Part shown: positions 41,974 through 51,761 of the stretch, in pieces
Layout: every line of letters begins with the position of its first letter
Position numbering within the stretch: position 1 is the first letter of the stretch
Assembly: GCF_023347295.1 (NCBI RefSeq)
Contig: NZ_CP094469.1
Location: 992,001-1,056,000, forward strand
Length of the DNA: 64,000 bases
DNA from: Faecalibacterium sp. I3-3-33
GTDB taxonomy: Bacteria; Bacillota; Clostridia; Oscillospirales; Ruminococcaceae
Reading direction: 5' to 3'
The notes under the pieces: generated by a model
Database searches by the model: none
Told to the model about the DNA's origin: nothing
What the model saw: only the letters and a program-made list of their open reading frames with translations
Program-made: the position numbers and the translations under genes

Positions 41974-43149
41974 CTATAAAATCTTCGTTGGGTAGCGACT
42001 ACGCGTGCCGAGGATCGTACATACACAACATATAAGCGTGATTCCAAATGCTATGCCTATTGCAAGTATCGCGCATGTCCAGGAAAAACGCACTGTGAAT
42101 GTCACAGTGGAAAGCTGCGGTGCAATAAATATTGTTAACAGCAAACTTATTACACCTCCCAAAAGTGAAAAAAGCAACACTTCGCAAAACAGTTCAAAAA
42201 TAAGCGTACCGTGTGTTGCCCCCAAAGTCAACGCAATAACGAATTCTCGTCTGCGCTGTTCTACATAGATAAGTAAAACTCCAATGATGCCCACCGTTGT
42301 AATGACAAGCGAACATTTTGCTACCCATACAAACAGCTCCATCCATTGCGTTATATCGCGGATGGATTTTTTGAGTTCCGCGCGTTGGTCAGACACCGTA
42401 TAACTGTAGGACGGATGACGGCTTTGTAGCCAATCGGCAATTCTCTGTACATCGTCAATACCCTGTCCGCTTTGTAAAAATACGCTCAAATAGGCCATGG
42501 GGGCGTCAGCATTGGCAGTCAACATATTTAGCTGCGAAAACGGCAAAACGATAAGCTGCGCGGTATCCACATTTTCACTTTCCATAGCGCTCAATAGTAA
42601 GAAATCAGAATTGTCGGGTAAGGTTGCTGTGTGCAGTAGCTGTCCGTTTATCGTTGCGCCTTGTTCATCAAGCAAAAACCAATCACGCCCAAAAAACAAT
42701 CTGTTGGGCAAGTCCTTTTCTATTTGCGCACCGAAATAAACAGTATCCGGTTCTGGCTGTACGCCGAAGAAGAATTCAAAAGTGTTCTCATCCATAGAAG
42801 ATAATATGACATCTTGTACCTTATCCTCTTGTAGCTCAAATGTATAGATTGTTCGTTCAAACAACAGATATGAAAAGCTATACTCCGAGCCATATATTTC
42901 GCATAATTTGGCATAATCTTCAGGTGTTACGGCAGCATTGAGACCATCGCCGCCATAATACTGAATGGATATACTGTTTTTTCTGCTCTGCATTTCGTAG
43001 GCTTCCAAACGGTATGTGGCGGCTCTGCCGGACAAATATCCACAAAGTACAACTGTCGTGCCAAGCACAAACTCTATAAGCAGAAAAAGATAGGTTTTAC
43101 GGTTCAGCCACAGCTTTTGCACCGCACGGTAGAGCGGATATAACATCAT
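41974..43149 (-). CDS. FtsX/MacB-fold ABC permease
   Basis: A 391-residue permease. One N-terminal helix (TYLFLLIEFVLGTTVVLCGY), a long extracytoplasmic domain, then three helices at the end (SLVITTVGIIGVLLIYV, FSLLGGVISLLLTIFI, CAILAIGIAFGITLICCVC), with the QRRREFVIALTLGATHG motif of FtsX-like proteins before the second. ATG at 43149 overlaps the stop of the preceding permease as ATGA. With that protein and the ATPase at 41246 it should form one exporter. Confidence 0.85.
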   Translation of the reverse strand: MMLYPLYRAVQKLWLNRKTYLFLLIEFVLGTTVVLCGYLSGRAATYRLEAYEMQSRKNSISIQYYGGDGLNAAVTPEDYAKLCEIYGSEYSFSYLLFERTIYTFELQEDKVQDVILSSMDENTFEFFFGVQPEPDTVYFGAQIEKDLPNRLFFGRDWFLLDEQGATINGQLLHTATLPDNSDFLLLSAMESENVDTAQLIVLPFSQLNMLTANADAPMAYLSVFLQSGQGIDDVQRIADWLQSRHPSYSYTVSDQRAELKKSIRDITQWMELFVWVAKCSLVITTVGIIGVLLIYVEQRRREFVIALTLGATHGTLIFELFCEVLLFSLLGGVISLLLTIFIAPQLSTVTFTVRFSWTCAILAIGIAFGITLICCVCTILGTRSRYPTKIL

Positions 43150-44258
43150 GACACCCTCTCCATCAATTCTACAAGCTTTCTTCTTTTCAAATTTCGCATG
43201 GTGGCCCACGTGACAAGCAATACCATTCCTGCTCCGAAGACAAACGCTCCGATGTATACACCAGCAGTAAGGGCAAGAGCAAAGGTTTGGGGAACCGTTG
43301 GCCGCAAAAGTTGCACAAGCGCCAAATCAAGGATAAACGCAGCAGCGAAACACAACAGGTTTTCTACCAATGCGGAGAAAAGTTCCGTGCTGTAAGAAGA
43401 GCCCAGCGCCATATGTATGCCAATGAGCCGCTTATTGTGTAGGATTTTTCCGGTAAGCACGAGCCCAATGTTAAGACCTGCAAACAGCAGGCTGACAGCC
43501 CCCGCACTGAATATGAGAACTGACTGTTGGATGCACTGACTGAGAAGCTTTTGAAAGTCCTGCTCACCATTGCGAACGCTACGAACTTTCAGTCCAATGG
43601 TTTCGAGCGCAGTGCACAAACGCTCTAAATCACTTTGTTGCGTATTGCGAAAATAGATTCGACTGTACTGTAAAGCGCCTTTACTGGTCTGCGGCGCAAG
43701 CGGAAGGAAAATTTTGCCGTTGTTGCGCACAGAAGAATAAACACCCGCCAGCTTGTATGCTTGACCGTCAACCGTGACAGTATCGCCTATAGACAACTCA
43801 CCATATTGCTCCAAATCCGCTTTTTCTATAATGCATGTATTTTGATTTTTAGAAAATACGGATTCTCCTGCTACAGGTACAAACATTTCAAAGTCTGTGA
43901 TGTTTTCAGTTGTATAATAGACCACCTCACTGTGACGCTCATCGTTCCAGTCTACAGTACTATTGCAATACGCAATGAGGGCAAAATCTGCCGACTTTAT
44001 TCCTACGTTTTGTATAGCTCTTTGAACATCCTGAAATGCGACATCCACGCCATATAAAGTAAGCACGGTTGTATCTGCTCCCCCCTGAATACGCATAGTC
44101 TCGACGTTCTGTACGAATACATTAATGTTGCCAAGACAAAAAATAGGGAACAGTAGCCCTAATGCCATAGAAACAATCAAAATCACATTGATTTTAAATT
44201 CATGACAAAATTGCACGGTTGAAAGCCAAATGTAATAAGAAAAACTATTCATTTTCAT
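43146..44258 (-). CDS. FtsX/MacB-fold ABC permease
   Basis: A 370-residue permease with the same plan as its downstream partner: first helix (INVILIVSMALGLLFPIFCL), an extracytoplasmic domain of about 200 residues and three C-terminal helices, with KRLIGIHMALGSSYSTELFS as the FtsX-type motif. ATG at 44258 overlaps the stop of a 48-residue frame. AT-rich codon use resembles the partner permease and differs from the ATPase and permease at 44414-47583, so two exporters of different origin seem to have been joined here. Confidence 0.85.
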   Translation of the reverse strand: MKMNSFSYYIWLSTVQFCHEFKINVILIVSMALGLLFPIFCLGNINVFVQNVETMRIQGGADTTVLTLYGVDVAFQDVQRAIQNVGIKSADFALIAYCNSTVDWNDERHSEVVYYTTENITDFEMFVPVAGESVFSKNQNTCIIEKADLEQYGELSIGDTVTVDGQAYKLAGVYSSVRNNGKIFLPLAPQTSKGALQYSRIYFRNTQQSDLERLCTALETIGLKVRSVRNGEQDFQKLLSQCIQQSVLIFSAGAVSLLFAGLNIGLVLTGKILHNKRLIGIHMALGSSYSTELFSALVENLLCFAAAFILDLALVQLLRPTVPQTFALALTAGVYIGAFVFGAGMVLLVTWATMRNLKRRKLVELMERVS

Positions 44259-44404
44259 CAAGATACCTCAGAGGGAGAATTTGAGCGTTTTATATGATAG
44301 AGAGTGCCTTGTGTAGCATCAGATACCCAAAATCCATCTTCAGTACGTACAAGATAAGATTCCGGAGATAATTCTTCAAATTCTATTAAGGTTTCAACAT
44401 ACAA
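44258..44404 (-). CDS. 48-residue orphan frame at the junction of two ABC operons
   Basis: TTG-started frame [20 protein letters not shown], then [13 protein letters not shown] and a charged tail, stopping as TGATG onto the next permease start. The composition looks coding, and the stop/start overlap is that of an operon gene, but no ribosome binding site is seen and the frame begins 10 bases after the stop of the other ABC cluster. I read it as the 3' end of a truncated gene of the downstream exporter operon. Confidence 0.4.
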   Translation of the reverse strand: MYVETLIEFEELSPESYLVRTEDGFWVSDATQGTLYHIKRSNSPSEVS

Positions 44405-44413
44405 TCAAATCGA

Positions 44414-45091
44414 TCAAATGTTGCTCAGAATTTGTCCATCCTCGATCCGAATGATCTGCTGCGCCTTCTGCGCAATTTCCGGGTTATGCGTGACAACGAT
44501 AAGCGTTTGCCCGAACTCCGCAGCACATTCCATTAGCAGCCGCATCGTATCCTCACCCGTCCGTGTATCCAGATTTCCGGTTGGTTCATCGGCAAAAACG
44601 ATACGCGGTTTTGCGATGAGCGCACGAGCAATCGCCACACGCTGCTGCTGTCCACCGGAGAGCTGCGCTGGGCGGGAATGCAGTTTGCCAGCAATACCCA
44701 AGATCTCGGTCAGCTTATGGAGCATCTGTTCATCCGGTGCTCTATGATCCAGATAGAACGGAATCAGAATATTATCCCGCACCGTGTACTCCGGGAACAG
44801 GCGGAAGTCCTGAAAAATAAATCCGATCTTTTGCCGCCGCACCTGTGCCAGCTGCTCCGCATTCATCGCATAAATGTCCTGCCCATCCAGCAGAACTTTT
44901 CCGGTGGTGGGCGGCAGAAGTCCTCCCAGAATTTTCAGGAGCGTGGATTTTCCGCTGCCGCTGGAACCGATGATGGACGCAAATGTACCGTTTTCAAGGG
45001 TCAGGTCGCTATTTCTGAGGGCGTGAACAGCGCTTTCTCCTTCCCCGTAGGTTTTGGAGATCTGTACAGCTTCCAGAATTTTATCTTTCAT
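44414..45091 (-). CDS. ABC transporter ATPase (MacB/LolD-like)
   Basis: A 225-residue ATPase: Walker [13 protein letters not shown]-loop [10 protein letters not shown], signature [15 protein letters not shown], Walker [14 protein letters not shown]-loop VVTHNPE. The start overlaps the end of the large permease gene by 4 bases, so the two are one transporter. GC-richer than the ABC genes that follow. Confidence 0.9.
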   Translation of the reverse strand: MKDKILEAVQISKTYGEGESAVHALRNSDLTLENGTFASIIGSSGSGKSTLLKILGGLLPPTTGKVLLDGQDIYAMNAEQLAQVRRQKIGFIFQDFRLFPEYTVRDNILIPFYLDHRAPDEQMLHKLTEILGIAGKLHSRPAQLSGGQQQRVAIARALIAKPRIVFADEPTGNLDTRTGEDTMRLLMECAAEFGQTLIVVTHNPEIAQKAQQIIRIEDGQILSNI

Positions 45092-47583
45092 AAAATGTCC
45101 CCCTTGGATGCTTTTTTACGAATAAAAGAGAAGATCGGCAGCAACGCTGCGGACAACCAAAACACCATCAGCAGAATGCTGACCATGATCTGACTTCCCA
45201 CGGGTTTATGGAATTCAAACACCCGTCCGCTTGTATGGATACGGATCAGGTCTAGAATGCTCTGGATCGGAACGATGCGCGAGACCGCCGCATAGACAAC
45301 GATATTCACAAGCAGCGTTGTCCCAACGATGACCGGGAGCAGCAGCTTTGCATAGGACAGCACCAGTTTTTTCGGGGAAACGCCCAGCGTCAGGAGAAGC
45401 GACAGCCGCTGCTGCTGGACTTCATAAGCCGAAAGATTCAAAACCACCAGCAGCGCACACCCCAGAAGGACCCCGAATACAGCAAGGATGCCGACAAGGA
45501 AAGCGCTCTGTGTGCCCTCGGTGTAGCTCTGGCTGAGCAGATCGTAGTTGTCTGCGCTCAGAATCCCATTTCTGCGTGTGGCAATGGATGCAATGGAACG
45601 CCGCAGCGAGAAGTTATTGTCGGCAGCCAGCTTTACATTCAGGCTGCTGTATCCTTCTTTTTCCATATGGTAGCTTCCTGCGCTCTCAAACATTTTATGA
45701 TAAAGAGCCGTACTGACAAAAATCGTGCCGCTGAAAATGATCCGGTCTGTTGTCAGCAGTGTGTAATTGCTTGCAGACTTTACGACACCGGCAATGGGCA
45801 GCTGGGCGGTGTACGTCCGGTAGACCTCATTCCCGGCTTCATCCTGCCCGGTATAACGCCGGTATTGGATGCTCAACTTGTCTCCGGCCGCAAAAACCGG
45901 TTCAACCAACGTACTGCCATCCGGTTGGAAGCCCTGATAATACTCATCCGCAGCGGGGTCATAATAGCAATCTCTCCACAGGGTCAAAACAGAATCCCCT
46001 GCCAGCAGCGTCTCTATTTCCTCGTCCGAAACGCCGGCATCTGCGGCAATGCGGCGCAGTTCATCATCCGGCAAGGCGCAGACGGCCGTATTCAGCGTTC
46101 CTTTTTCTGCATTTTGCATCAAGTTCGAAATGTCCGTATAGAAACCGTTGCCCTTGACCCAGATATCGGCAAGCATCTGGCTGGACTGGATTTTGTCGGA
46201 CGTCACGGTATAGATATCGGTCAGATCAATTGCGGCGGAAACCTCTTCCACGCCGGGCAATGCAGCGAGGTCATCCTTTAAAGAAAACGGCATCCCGGAG
46301 GTTCCGTTCATCTTGATGGACAGACAGGCATACGGTGCATCCAGATCATACGGCAGCATGACACGCCAGCCGACATACAGACAACTGACGGCAATCAGCA
46401 ATACCGCGCAGCCGACACCGATCTGCGGTGCAAGCGGCAGCTGTGCCAAGCGGAATTTTTTTGCAGGCTTCTCTTGGGGTTTTGCGGTCTGCGGGCGAAC
46501 CAGCACCGCAGGCAAAAGTGCGCCCAGCAGTACGGAGAGCAGAAACAGCACCGCCAGTGGCACAAGAGATGCAGCGGGGACCACTAAGAACGAAAGGTGC
46601 TTCTGCAACCCCAGACCGACTGCCGCAGCACCGCAGCCCAGTGCAAACCCAGCAGCAACTGCTGCAAGCCCGGCAAAAAGCGCCTCCCACAGGCACATGA
46701 GACGGAGATCCCGATTCTTAGCCCCCAGCGTCAGGAAGGTATTGATGGTATGTACACGCTTGTGCAGAACGATCAGGAAATACTGCGCCACTGCAAAAAA
46801 GCTGACCAGAATCGCTGCGACCAGCAAAAAGCGCAGGGAGGACGAAACGGTATCCTCCTGCGGGTAGGCATACTCGTTTGCCACTAAAGCAGGGTCGGTC
46901 GAAGCGGTCACGGGTGCGGTTGCATTCAGATAATAAAACGTCTGGAACTTTTGCCCGTCCAAGGCAAGCGGCTCTGCTACAATGCCGCTGACGGTGAGAT
47001 TGCCGTTCAGATTCCAATAAACATCATAGGCAGGAAGAACACCGCACAGGGTATAGGCCTTTTCCATCACTGTGCCGGAGCCTGCCAGCGGGTCGTAATC
47101 ATTGGCAGCGACCTTCAGCGTGACCGTCTGCCCTACGTCATAGGAGCAGCCCAGCGCATCCAACAGTGTCGTTGTCATGGCGATCTCATCGGGCTGCATG
47201 GGAAAATCACCGCTGATCGGCACGATACGTCCCAGCTGTGTAAAGGTATCGTCTACCGTTCCGATCCCGCCCGCCACGCCATCGTCTGCGCCGAGAACGA
47301 TTCCATTCTGGATCACTGTGCTGACCTGTGCGGATGCGGGCAAGGTGTTTTGTGCCTGTGCAGCGTCCGCAGCAGTATCCGACAAACGCAGGTACTGCCA
47401 CGCGCCGTATAGTTCGCAGCGGGTGTCCTGCAATACCTGTGCAGAGCTGACGGAGTAGATCACCGCCGCCGTCAGGAACGAGAAAACCAGTGTCAGCAAA
47501 AGCAGCAATAGGCTGGTCTGCTTCTTGCGGCCAAGCATCCCATGAAACGCCAGAATGATCGATGGACTTTCTTTGATTTTCAT
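45088..47583 (-). CDS. large FtsX-like ABC permease
   Basis: An 831-residue permease with two FtsX-type halves. The first helix (TSLLLLLLTLVFSFLTAAVI) is followed by an outer domain, three helices around 240-370, another helix near 410, a second outer domain and three final helices (FLVGILAVFGVLLGCALLVV and later). The length and plan resemble lantibiotic- or bacitracin-resistance permeases and putative peptide exporters. ATG at 47583 follows GAGG by 7 bases; a start at 47613 is rejected. Substrate not evident. Confidence 0.88.
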   Translation of the reverse strand: MKIKESPSIILAFHGMLGRKKQTSLLLLLLTLVFSFLTAAVIYSVSSAQVLQDTRCELYGAWQYLRLSDTAADAAQAQNTLPASAQVSTVIQNGIVLGADDGVAGGIGTVDDTFTQLGRIVPISGDFPMQPDEIAMTTTLLDALGCSYDVGQTVTLKVAANDYDPLAGSGTVMEKAYTLCGVLPAYDVYWNLNGNLTVSGIVAEPLALDGQKFQTFYYLNATAPVTASTDPALVANEYAYPQEDTVSSSLRFLLVAAILVSFFAVAQYFLIVLHKRVHTINTFLTLGAKNRDLRLMCLWEALFAGLAAVAAGFALGCGAAAVGLGLQKHLSFLVVPAASLVPLAVLFLLSVLLGALLPAVLVRPQTAKPQEKPAKKFRLAQLPLAPQIGVGCAVLLIAVSCLYVGWRVMLPYDLDAPYACLSIKMNGTSGMPFSLKDDLAALPGVEEVSAAIDLTDIYTVTSDKIQSSQMLADIWVKGNGFYTDISNLMQNAEKGTLNTAVCALPDDELRRIAADAGVSDEEIETLLAGDSVLTLWRDCYYDPAADEYYQGFQPDGSTLVEPVFAAGDKLSIQYRRYTGQDEAGNEVYRTYTAQLPIAGVVKSASNYTLLTTDRIIFSGTIFVSTALYHKMFESAGSYHMEKEGYSSLNVKLAADNNFSLRRSIASIATRRNGILSADNYDLLSQSYTEGTQSAFLVGILAVFGVLLGCALLVVLNLSAYEVQQQRLSLLLTLGVSPKKLVLSYAKLLLPVIVGTTLLVNIVVYAAVSRIVPIQSILDLIRIHTSGRVFEFHKPVGSQIMVSILLMVFWLSAALLPIFSFIRKKASKGDIL

Positions 47584-47739
47584 ACGCCGTCCTCCCCTAT
47601 GTCTTACACGCACCTAGAAAATGAATTTTTCTATTACAATAACGCTTTTAGAGGAAGTTTGTTACACTTGTTTTAAAACATCGTATGACTGCACATAAAT
47701 TCATGGAAAAATTGTTGCATAATCACAGTTTTGTTTATC

Positions 47740-47901
47740 TGCATCGCTATTGAGGATGAATACGGCAACACTCCGGCACAGCGGGCAGAGCTGGACTGGC
47801 TGCTATACAACAATCCCTTGGAGTATGCCCAGCTTGTGCTGGGTGGTGAGATTGAGCATTATCTCTCACTTAGCTGTGACCATGGCAGACTAGAAGACTA
47901 A
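47740..47901 (+). pseudogene. 5'-truncated second copy of DUF6061
   Basis: Fifty-three codons from CIAIEDEYGNTPAQRAELDW to CDHGRLED and a stop match residues 41-93 of the protein at 39962 with high nucleotide identity. The first 40 codons are absent and the upstream 120 bases are unrelated. The homology starts abruptly at 47739, in the same orientation as the first copy, on the other side of the IS630-ABC block. Confidence 0.75.
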
Positions 47902-47920
47902 CCTTTAATTAAAATATTCC

Positions 47921-47963
47921 CAACAGCCCTCTACTTGCAGTCGTTGCAAATAGAGGGCTGTTG
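47921..47963. terminator. strong hairpin, possible terminator
   Basis: CAACAGCCCTCTA (47921-47933) pairs perfectly with TAGAGGGCTGTTG (47951-47963), extended by TTGCA/TGCAA. The flanks are AT-rich but lack a clean T-run, so termination is plausible, not certain. Confidence 0.55.
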
Positions 47964-47999
47964 TACATTATTGTTCTTTTGCTTCAGAACCGATTCTCT

Positions 48000-48089
48000 T
48001 CAAATCTGAATGACCGGCAGTTCTCTTTGCATAATATCTGAGTTATGTGTAACAACAAATAGCGTGCAACCAAGCTTCTTAAAACGATC
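48000..48089 (-). pseudogene. 3' remnant of an ABC transporter ATPase
   Basis: Twenty-nine codons and a stop read DRFKKLGCTLFVVTHNSDIM followed by QRELPVIQI. LFVVTHNSDI is the H-loop segment of LolD/MacB-type ATPases and the tail is their usual ending. The rest of the gene is missing; the frame meets the stop of the secreted protein gene. A third ABC exporter once stood here. Confidence 0.65.
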
Positions 48090-48819
48090 AGTTTTCAAAG
48101 GAGAAACTATCCAGTAAGGTCAGCAGATAATCGTTTGGAATACCAGCCGTCTCACTTTTTTGAGCATTTTCATTGCGGACATAAAGGGCATAGTCTGTTG
48201 CATGGTGTTGGAACATGGTATACTGTGCAGTTGTACAGCCAGCACGATCCTGTACTGTATAGATTTCAAAGCACTTTCCTGACTTCGATGTGTAAAGCTT
48301 TTTGGAAATGCTGTAATTCTGTTCAGGGAATGTTTTCGTATACATTTTCTGAGAACCACACATTCCATCCACATCATAAAATGTGTTGGCGCAAAGTGAA
48401 ATACTTACATTTCCGTCCAGCCAGTATCTTGTATATTCCGTCTCCATGACTTTGGTGGAGGAATTGAAAAAGACATTCATTTGATCTTTTTGGGCAATGC
48501 TATGCTCCATGGTATCCAGCAAAGCGTTTTCCACAAAATGAACGCCGAACAGCTGCTCGATCTGCTCCTGCGATTCTGGTGTTATAGAGTAGAAAGTTGC
48601 TCCGGTGCGGGCTCGTTCCTTCACGGTTTGTCGAACCGATTTGTCAATTTCCGTATTGCTTATAACCTCATCTATTTCAGAGACATAGCAAATCTGTGTA
48701 TCCTCCGGCCTATACGTAATTGAACTGCTCATATCTGCTTCAAGTGCATTTGAGACCGGACTTAGAAGAACTACTACCCCCAGTAACATAGCAAAGGAGA
48801 ATGTTAAACTTTTCTTCAT
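48088..48819 (-). CDS. secreted protein of unknown function
   Basis: A 243-residue protein with a clear Sec signal peptide (MKKSLTFSFAMLLGVVVLLS, cleavage likely after SNALEA). No lipobox. The mature part is beta/alpha mixed with Cys residues and no domain I know. It sits beside an ABC ATPase remnant and is divergent from a LytTR two-component system, so it may have been an accessory protein of a peptide-resistance or bacteriocin-type module. Confidence 0.7.
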   Translation of the reverse strand: MKKSLTFSFAMLLGVVVLLSPVSNALEADMSSSITYRPEDTQICYVSEIDEVISNTEIDKSVRQTVKERARTGATFYSITPESQEQIEQLFGVHFVENALLDTMEHSIAQKDQMNVFFNSSTKVMETEYTRYWLDGNVSISLCANTFYDVDGMCGSQKMYTKTFPEQNYSISKKLYTSKSGKCFEIYTVQDRAGCTTAQYTMFQHHATDYALYVRNENAQKSETAGIPNDYLLTLLDSFSFEN

Positions 48820-49292
48820 AAGACACTCCTATTCAACCGATTCATAGTAAGATGAAATATGGAACCCGAATTGAATTCGATTCTAGACGATTGATTCGGG
48901 GACGTCCAGCTGATGCTGTAAAGTTTTTAGATGCTATTTACGTTTACGACAGCAAATGCCGTTACAAAGGTGTGTGTGATTCTTTCAGAACAATCAAATC
49001 TTTTGAACTTCACCATCTGAATGTACATGCGCGAAATTGGTTAATGCGTTAAGTTCTGCATCGGAATCTCCCTTTCATCTCAAATTCCACTCTAGCTATT
49101 ATCAATGATATCAAAGCACAAGAACCCGTCAAAGTCCACGATTTTGTATCAAAATAGAGAAAACTTGTAACGAAATCGGTGTGCGTACAGATAGTATGCT
49201 CCCTAACAGTGGACATCCAGCATTAGGGGAGCACACCAAAGCTACCTTTCGCCATATTACAAGTCAATCGTCAACCAAAGGCTTTTGACTAT
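48820..49292. other. intergenic region with a hairpin, no supported gene
   Basis: This stretch separates the divergent secreted-protein gene and the LytTR system. TGCTCCCTAA (49197-49206) and TTAGGGGAGCA (49223-49233) form a hairpin of about 10 pairs. A 66-codon frame at 48852-49052 lacks a ribosome binding site and any similarity I recognise. Confidence 0.5.
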
Positions 49293-49321
49293 TTGAAGTT
49301 TTGGCATAATCGTATTATACT
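49293..49321 (+). promoter_or_regulatory. promoter of the LytTR two-component operon
   Basis: TTGAAG (49293-49298) and TATACT (49316-49321) with a 17-base spacer, 66 bases before the regulator start. Confidence 0.65.
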
Positions 49322-49387
49322 TGTGAGGAGCAGGGCTGTATGTTGTGTGATAAAAAGCATTCCCATGTGCAATGGAGGGATTTCAAA

Positions 49388-50104
49388 ATGAATGTCTTGG
49401 TTTGTGACGATGAACGGCAGATCGTTGATTCTATCATTGAAACACTTGAAAAGAAAACCGAAGAAACACAGGTGTCATCAAAATTTTATGGAGTTTCGCA
49501 GCCAGGTCAAATAGACTTCTCTCGTCCTTATGATATTGCGCTTCTGGATATTGATATGGGCGAAACAAATGGGATTGAGCTTGCCAGAAAGTTACGAGCA
49601 GAAAATGAAAACATTGTGATTATCTTTATTACAAATTTTATTCAGTATGCTCCAGAGGGATTTGAAGTTCAAGCCTTTCGCTACTTACTAAAAGCAGATC
49701 TCTCTGCTAAACTTGATTCCTACTTTGATTCAGCTGTCCAAGAAGTACTTCGGCGGAAACAGCTTGTCACAATTTCAATCAACTCTGAAATTATCGATGT
49801 ACCTGTAAATGACATTCTGTATTTAGAATCTCATCGAAGAATCATTGTTATGCACTTGTTGGACGAAAAAAGCCCAGCATACCAATTTTACGGCAACATA
49901 ACGGAACTATCCGAAAAAATCGAGCCACTCGGTTTCCTTCGTATTCAAAAAAGCTATCTTGTCAATATGCACTATGTCGAAATCTTTCAATACAATAAAG
50001 TCCAATTGCGCGGTGGTCTTTGTCTGGCTCCAAGCGAAAAGAATTATAGTGAGCTAAAACAGAAATATTTACATTGGCGAGGTAAAAGTAGATGGATGCT
50101 TTGA
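49388..50104 (+). CDS. LytTR-family response regulator
   Basis: A 238-residue regulator. The receiver domain has the acidic pair CDDER, the phospho-acceptor Asp in ALLDIDMGETNG and the Lys in LLKADL. Residues about 135-235 are a LytTR DNA-binding domain (ILYLESHRRIIVMHL, FLRIQKSYLVNMHYVE). This is the AgrA/ComE type that usually answers peptide signals or antibiotics. ATG at 49388 has GGAGG 9 bases upstream; a start at 49340 is rejected. The kinase gene overlaps its end by 13 bases. Confidence 0.92.
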   Translation: MNVLVCDDERQIVDSIIETLEKKTEETQVSSKFYGVSQPGQIDFSRPYDIALLDIDMGETNGIELARKLRAENENIVIIFITNFIQYAPEGFEVQAFRYLLKADLSAKLDSYFDSAVQEVLRRKQLVTISINSEIIDVPVNDILYLESHRRIIVMHLLDEKSPAYQFYGNITELSEKIEPLGFLRIQKSYLVNMHYVEIFQYNKVQLRGGLCLAPSEKNYSELKQKYLHWRGKSRWML

Positions 50105-51414
50105 TCAGTTTGGTTTACACAATCGTAGATTCCGTCTGCGTATGTCTATTTTTAGATGCCTTTGCTTCGCGTCGTTGGAGGGATCATAGATTCCTTATTG
50201 GTGTAATAGTTCAGACCATTTTAACGTATGCGTCCATTGAATTCAGTGTTATTGCCTTAAATCGAAACAAAATCGTCAAAATTCTTTTGATTCTACTATC
50301 CTGCTTTATGGTTGCCAGAACTCTATATGAGAATATCTCAGGAAAATTTTTATTATTTCTTATCGTTATAGAATATCTCTTGACTTACAGCTTATCTTTT
50401 GCAGTCGGAATGCTTGCAACTACAGTTTGTGGGATGGATGCTCAGACGTTTCAAGCCGACAAAACATTATCTCTAATCTATGGAATCTCTTATTATTCTG
50501 CTGAATTATTTATTATTGCGCTATTTCGTAAAATGATGCTTCAGCGTATGGACAACAGACCCAGAAGCGATGCTCAACATTCGCAGCTGATACTCTACTT
50601 TCTATTTCCATGCGCATCGTTTGTAATGCTTGTGATCCTACTTTACGTTACAAGCGGTCATAATATAGAAGAGTTTGTTTCTGCAGGTTGCTGTATTCTT
50701 ATTTTTATTTCAAACATTGCAATTCTCTTTTTATTGGAGCGAATGGAGTATACCGCATCGGAAAGAGAACAGTTATTGATGCTTAACCAGCAGATTCAGC
50801 TGCAATCGAAAAACATGACTTCGGCAAGCGAACTTTATTCTGCCCAAAGAAAAAAAGTTCACGATTTTCGGGCGCACCTAAATATCCTAAATCAATTGAT
50901 GAAGAATCAAGAATATTCTGCCGCTGAAGAATATCTTGAAAAAATCACCGAACAGCAAACAGATCGACTTTTTCTTGTCAACACACATCATCCCATCTTG
51001 GACGCACTTTTCAATACAAAAGCCGCCGAAGCAACTCAGAAAAAAATCAATATTGATTTTGAAGTGAATGATCTATCCAAGCTTCCATTTGATGCCTCTG
51101 ATATGGTAGTGCTTCTATCAAACCTTTTGGATAATGCCATTGAAGCGTGTCAGCAGTATGATAAGGGTGACAAATCGATTCATGTCATGGCCGTTGCGCA
51201 GCAAGACTTTTTTATCTCTGTCCGAAACACATCGGAACCTGTTGTAATTATAAATGGCTCCATTCCAACTACAAAACCAGAACCACAGCTGCATGGTTTT
51301 GGACTTGCGAACATCCGACTGATTCTTGAAAAATACAGTGGAGAGTATACGATGTTCTATGAAAATGGGTGGTTCCAGTTCACCGCTGATATACCGTTCA
51401 CTCCGATTTCGTGA
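50092..51414 (+). CDS. AgrC/ComD-like sensor histidine kinase (GHKL ATPase)
   Basis: A 440-residue kinase. Six or seven membrane helices fill residues 1-220; the phospho-acceptor His is in RKKVHDFRAHLNILNQLM; the GHKL ATPase domain shows LLSNLLDNAIEAC and HGFGLANIRLI. This design is that of peptide-sensing kinases. It partners the LytTR regulator encoded just before it. The signal is unknown; no typical autoinducer precursor gene is seen nearby, though two very small genes follow. Confidence 0.9.
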   Translation: MDALISLVYTIVDSVCVCLFLDAFASRRWRDHRFLIGVIVQTILTYASIEFSVIALNRNKIVKILLILLSCFMVARTLYENISGKFLLFLIVIEYLLTYSLSFAVGMLATTVCGMDAQTFQADKTLSLIYGISYYSAELFIIALFRKMMLQRMDNRPRSDAQHSQLILYFLFPCASFVMLVILLYVTSGHNIEEFVSAGCCILIFISNIAILFLLERMEYTASEREQLLMLNQQIQLQSKNMTSASELYSAQRKKVHDFRAHLNILNQLMKNQEYSAAEEYLEKITEQQTDRLFLVNTHHPILDALFNTKAAEATQKKINIDFEVNDLSKLPFDASDMVVLLSNLLDNAIEACQQYDKGDKSIHVMAVAQQDFFISVRNTSEPVVIINGSIPTTKPEPQLHGFGLANIRLILEKYSGEYTMFYENGWFQFTADIPFTPIS

Positions 51415-51555
51415 CAGATTTTCTCCATGTTAGTACAAAAGCATGGACGAAATCTTCTATTATATGTATAGTAACAATAAGATGCAGATGATTTCAACGC
51501 ATCTATAAGAATTCGCATATAGTGGTTTGTTTCTTGAAGAAGGGAGTGTGTCAGC

Positions 51556-51744
51556 ATGAAAAAATTGAAACCGATCCTATTTGCAATTGTGATTCTAATA
51601 TTGCTTTTATTTATTATTGGTGGAATGCTGGGACTGCTTCCTCAACCGCTTTTCGTCTTGTCATCACAAACCATTCTGGTTATATTAGTCTGTGGCGGTG
51701 CATTGATAATCGGACTTCTGCTGAAATTTTTCGACAAGAAGTGA
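51556..51744 (+). CDS. 62-residue membrane protein
   Basis: Two hydrophobic helices (LFAIVILILLLFIIGGMLG and ILVILVCGGALIIGLLLKF) with a Lys-rich start and end. GGGAG lies 9 bases before the ATG. It follows the sensor kinase by 140 bases. Function unknown; small hydrophobic proteins in this place can be immunity or kinase-modulating proteins, which is only a guess. Confidence 0.6.
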   Translation: MKKLKPILFAIVILILLLFIIGGMLGLLPQPLFVLSSQTILVILVCGGALIIGLLLKFFDKK

Positions 51745-51761
51745 GATTCTTAGGAGTTTCT

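Noticed and set aside
48852..49052. 66-codon frame between the secreted protein and the LytTR operon
   Set aside because: No ribosome binding site or domain; left as unassigned intergenic sequence.
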